Source: Tannerella sp.
GTDB lineage: Bacteria > Bacteroidota > Bacteroidia > Bacteroidales > Tannerellaceae
Length of the DNA stretch: 15,746 bases
Direction of reading: 5' to 3'
Assembly (NCBI GenBank): GCA_031288935.1
Contig: JAITQL010000022.1
Location: 1 to 15,746 of the forward strand
A program made the position numbers and the translations under genes. The notes below the pieces were generated by a model. The model ran no database searches and was not told the origin of the DNA. It was given only the letters and a program-made list of their open reading frames with translations. This document shows positions 14,665-15,746 of the stretch, one piece after another. Numbering within the stretch: position 1 is the stretch's first letter; each line of letters starts with the position of its first letter.

Positions 14665-14880
14665 TACCTGTCCCGGCAGGGATGAACGGATGCGTTCGGC
14701 GTCGGTGGCACAGTAAACCCCGTCTGTACCTACGTGCGGTGTCAACAAAAACAACAAATGGAAACGTTCCCGGTGTTATCCGGTCGCCGGGCGGGCAAAC
14801 GATGCAATACAGGGCGTAGACTCCGCGTGAAACCGTACCTGTTATTATTCCGTTGTGAAAGGATATATGCGGGTTTTTTG
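14665..14880. other. Non-coding stretch before the nucleotidyltransferase
   Basis: A short hairpin, CCTG-TCCCGG-CAGG, is present just after the boundary element. Otherwise I see no gene, repeat or clear signal here. The rest of the gap, 14340-14462, likewise shows no supported feature. Confidence 0.4.
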
Positions 14881-14888
14881 TAGTTTTG
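14881..14888 (+). promoter_or_regulatory. Candidate -7 box of the nucleotidyltransferase gene
   Basis: TAGTTTTG followed by C matches TAnnTTTG and lies about 25 bp before the ATG at 14914, giving a very short leader. No -33 element at standard spacing was seen. Confidence 0.5.
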
Positions 14889-14913
14889 CAGTTCTAAACA
14901 GTAATAGAACGGA

Positions 14914-15627
14914 ATGATGGATTATGCGATTATTGCTGCGGGCGAAGGTTCGCGGCTGGTTCGGGAAGGGGTGGAGACGCCCAAGCCGCTGGTTCGATTG
15001 AACGGCGTGCCGCTGGTGGAACGGCTGATGCGGGTGTTTGTCGATAACGGGGCTTCTTCGATCAGTATCATTGTGAACGAGGCCATGACGGATGTGCGGA
15101 CGTATCTGACGACGCTCCGCCTGCCCGTGCCGCTTCACCTGCATGTGCAGTCTACGCCCGGTTCGATGCACAGTTTCCATGCGTTGAGCCGCTACCTGCA
15201 GGGCGAACGTTTCTGCCTGACTACGGTGGATACGATTTTCCGCGCAGAGGAGTTTGGCCGTTACATCCGCGCGTTCGATGCGGCGCCCGCACTCGACGGG
15301 CTAATGGCGGTGACGGACTTCGTTGACGACGAAAAACCGCTCCATGTGAAAACGGACGAGGAGGGAATGATCCGGGATTTCACCGACCGTCCGGAACCGG
15401 GCATCCGGTACGTGTCGGGCGGGATTTACTGCCTGAAGCGTTCCGCGCTGCACGTGCTGGACGTCGCGCTGGCGGAAGGGATGGAACGGATGAGGGATTA
15501 CCAGCGCAGGCTGATCGCCGCCGGTCTGCAACTGCAGGCGTATCCCTTCAGCAAGATCATCGACGTAGACCATGCCGGCGACATCGCCAAAGCGGAACAG
15601 TTCCTTGATCCGACCCGAAAACAATAA
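14914..15627 (+). CDS. Nucleotidyltransferase family protein (NDP-sugar pyrophosphorylase type)
   Basis: The 237-residue protein has the Rossmann-like nucleotidyltransferase start MMDYAIIAAGEGSRL with the nucleotide-binding AAGEGSRL (8-15), PKPLVRLNGVPLVERLMR (23-40), and a metal-binding-type TTVDTIF in the place of the family's Asp-x-Asp region (about 103-109). VSGGIYCLKR is the usual G-G-hydrophobic strand. Such enzymes join a sugar or alcohol phosphate to CTP, GTP, UTP or dTTP; the substrate cannot be told here. The family ranges from about 220 to 350 residues, so this is a compact member, perhaps for surface polysaccharide or lipid head-group synthesis. A second ATG directly follows the first. 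Confidence 0.85.
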   Translation: MMDYAIIAAGEGSRLVREGVETPKPLVRLNGVPLVERLMRVFVDNGASSISIIVNEAMTDVRTYLTTLRLPVPLHLHVQSTPGSMHSFHALSRYLQGERFCLTTVDTIFRAEEFGRYIRAFDAAPALDGLMAVTDFVDDEKPLHVKTDEEGMIRDFTDRPEPGIRYVSGGIYCLKRSALHVLDVALAEGMERMRDYQRRLIAAGLQLQAYPFSKIIDVDHAGDIAKAEQFLDPTRKQ

Positions 15628-15698
15628 CAAAAGATTCAAGGATTCAAAATTCAAGGCTAAAACTTTTTTTGAGGTGCTATGTCTTTCGCTAGAAAAAG

Positions 15699-15718
15699 TT
15701 GACTCACAAAAGAGTTAA
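15699..15718 (+). terminator. Weak hairpin downstream of the nucleotidyltransferase gene
   Basis: TTGACTC-ACAAAA-GAGTTAA forms a 7-bp AT-rich stem with one G-T pair, followed by TT. It lies about 70 bp after the stop. A second weak pair, AACTTTTT (15661-15668) and AAAAAGTT (15693-15700), overlaps it. Neither is a strong intrinsic terminator. No gene is seen in 15628-15746. Confidence 0.25.
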
Positions 15719-15746
15719 TTTATGCATTTACACACAAAGAAACAAC

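Noticed and set aside
14425..14757. A 110-codon minus-strand open frame across array 2
   Set aside because: It is a read-through of the 22-bp repeats and boundary element; no conserved protein character.

Overview
The window comes from an anaerobic member of the Bacteroidota, most likely order Bacteroidales. Three things point there: the gene order ileS, dksA, lspA, DUF4296 lipoprotein; a DksA/TraR protein with a degenerate zinc finger; and TAnnTTTG (Bacteroidota-type -7) boxes in front of several genes. Base composition is mixed: the genes are moderately GC-rich and the intergenic regions are often AT-rich.

Layout. (a) 1-889 is non-coding. It carries an array of 22-bp tandem repeats, then two diverged inverted arms of about 110-120 bp meeting around 640-671, then a smaller array in the opposite orientation. 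(b) 890-6343, all on the minus strand, is a nitrogen-fixation accessory cluster. In transcription order it is nifB (FeMo-cofactor precursor synthesis), a thioredoxin-fold [2Fe-2S] ferredoxin, nifV (homocitrate synthase), nifA (sigma-54 activator), a GNAT acetyltransferase and an unrecognised gene. The structural genes nifHDK and the scaffold genes nifEN are not in the window. (c) 6344-6613 is a regulatory gap with a terminator-like hairpin, a possible 27-codon ORF and a weak sigma-54-like site. (d) 6614-11939, minus strand, is the housekeeping set ileS, dksA, lspA and a DUF4296 lipoprotein. (e) 12280-14124, plus strand and divergent from ileS, is a U32/DUF3656 protein of the RlhA type. (f) 14125-14913 is non-coding: a compact candidate structured RNA on the minus strand, then a second 22-bp array with a different unit that ends in the same boundary sequence as the first. 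(g) 14914-15627, plus strand, is a nucleotidyltransferase gene.

How the genes fit together. NifB, NifV and the ferredoxin supply cofactor precursor, homocitrate and probably electrons or Fe-S chemistry for nitrogenase. NifA would activate sigma-54 promoters of nif genes here and elsewhere in the genome. A hairpin followed by a TAnnTTTG box suggests nifA is partly uncoupled from the nifB-fdx-nifV operon.

The least explained part is the repeat family. Three short arrays (22, 22 and about 20-21 bp period) each adjoin a related boundary element (CnCGGnAnGnnTTTGTGnAT). Two are arranged head to head as a large imperfect palindrome. I find no ORF, transposase or CRISPR-like spacers in them.
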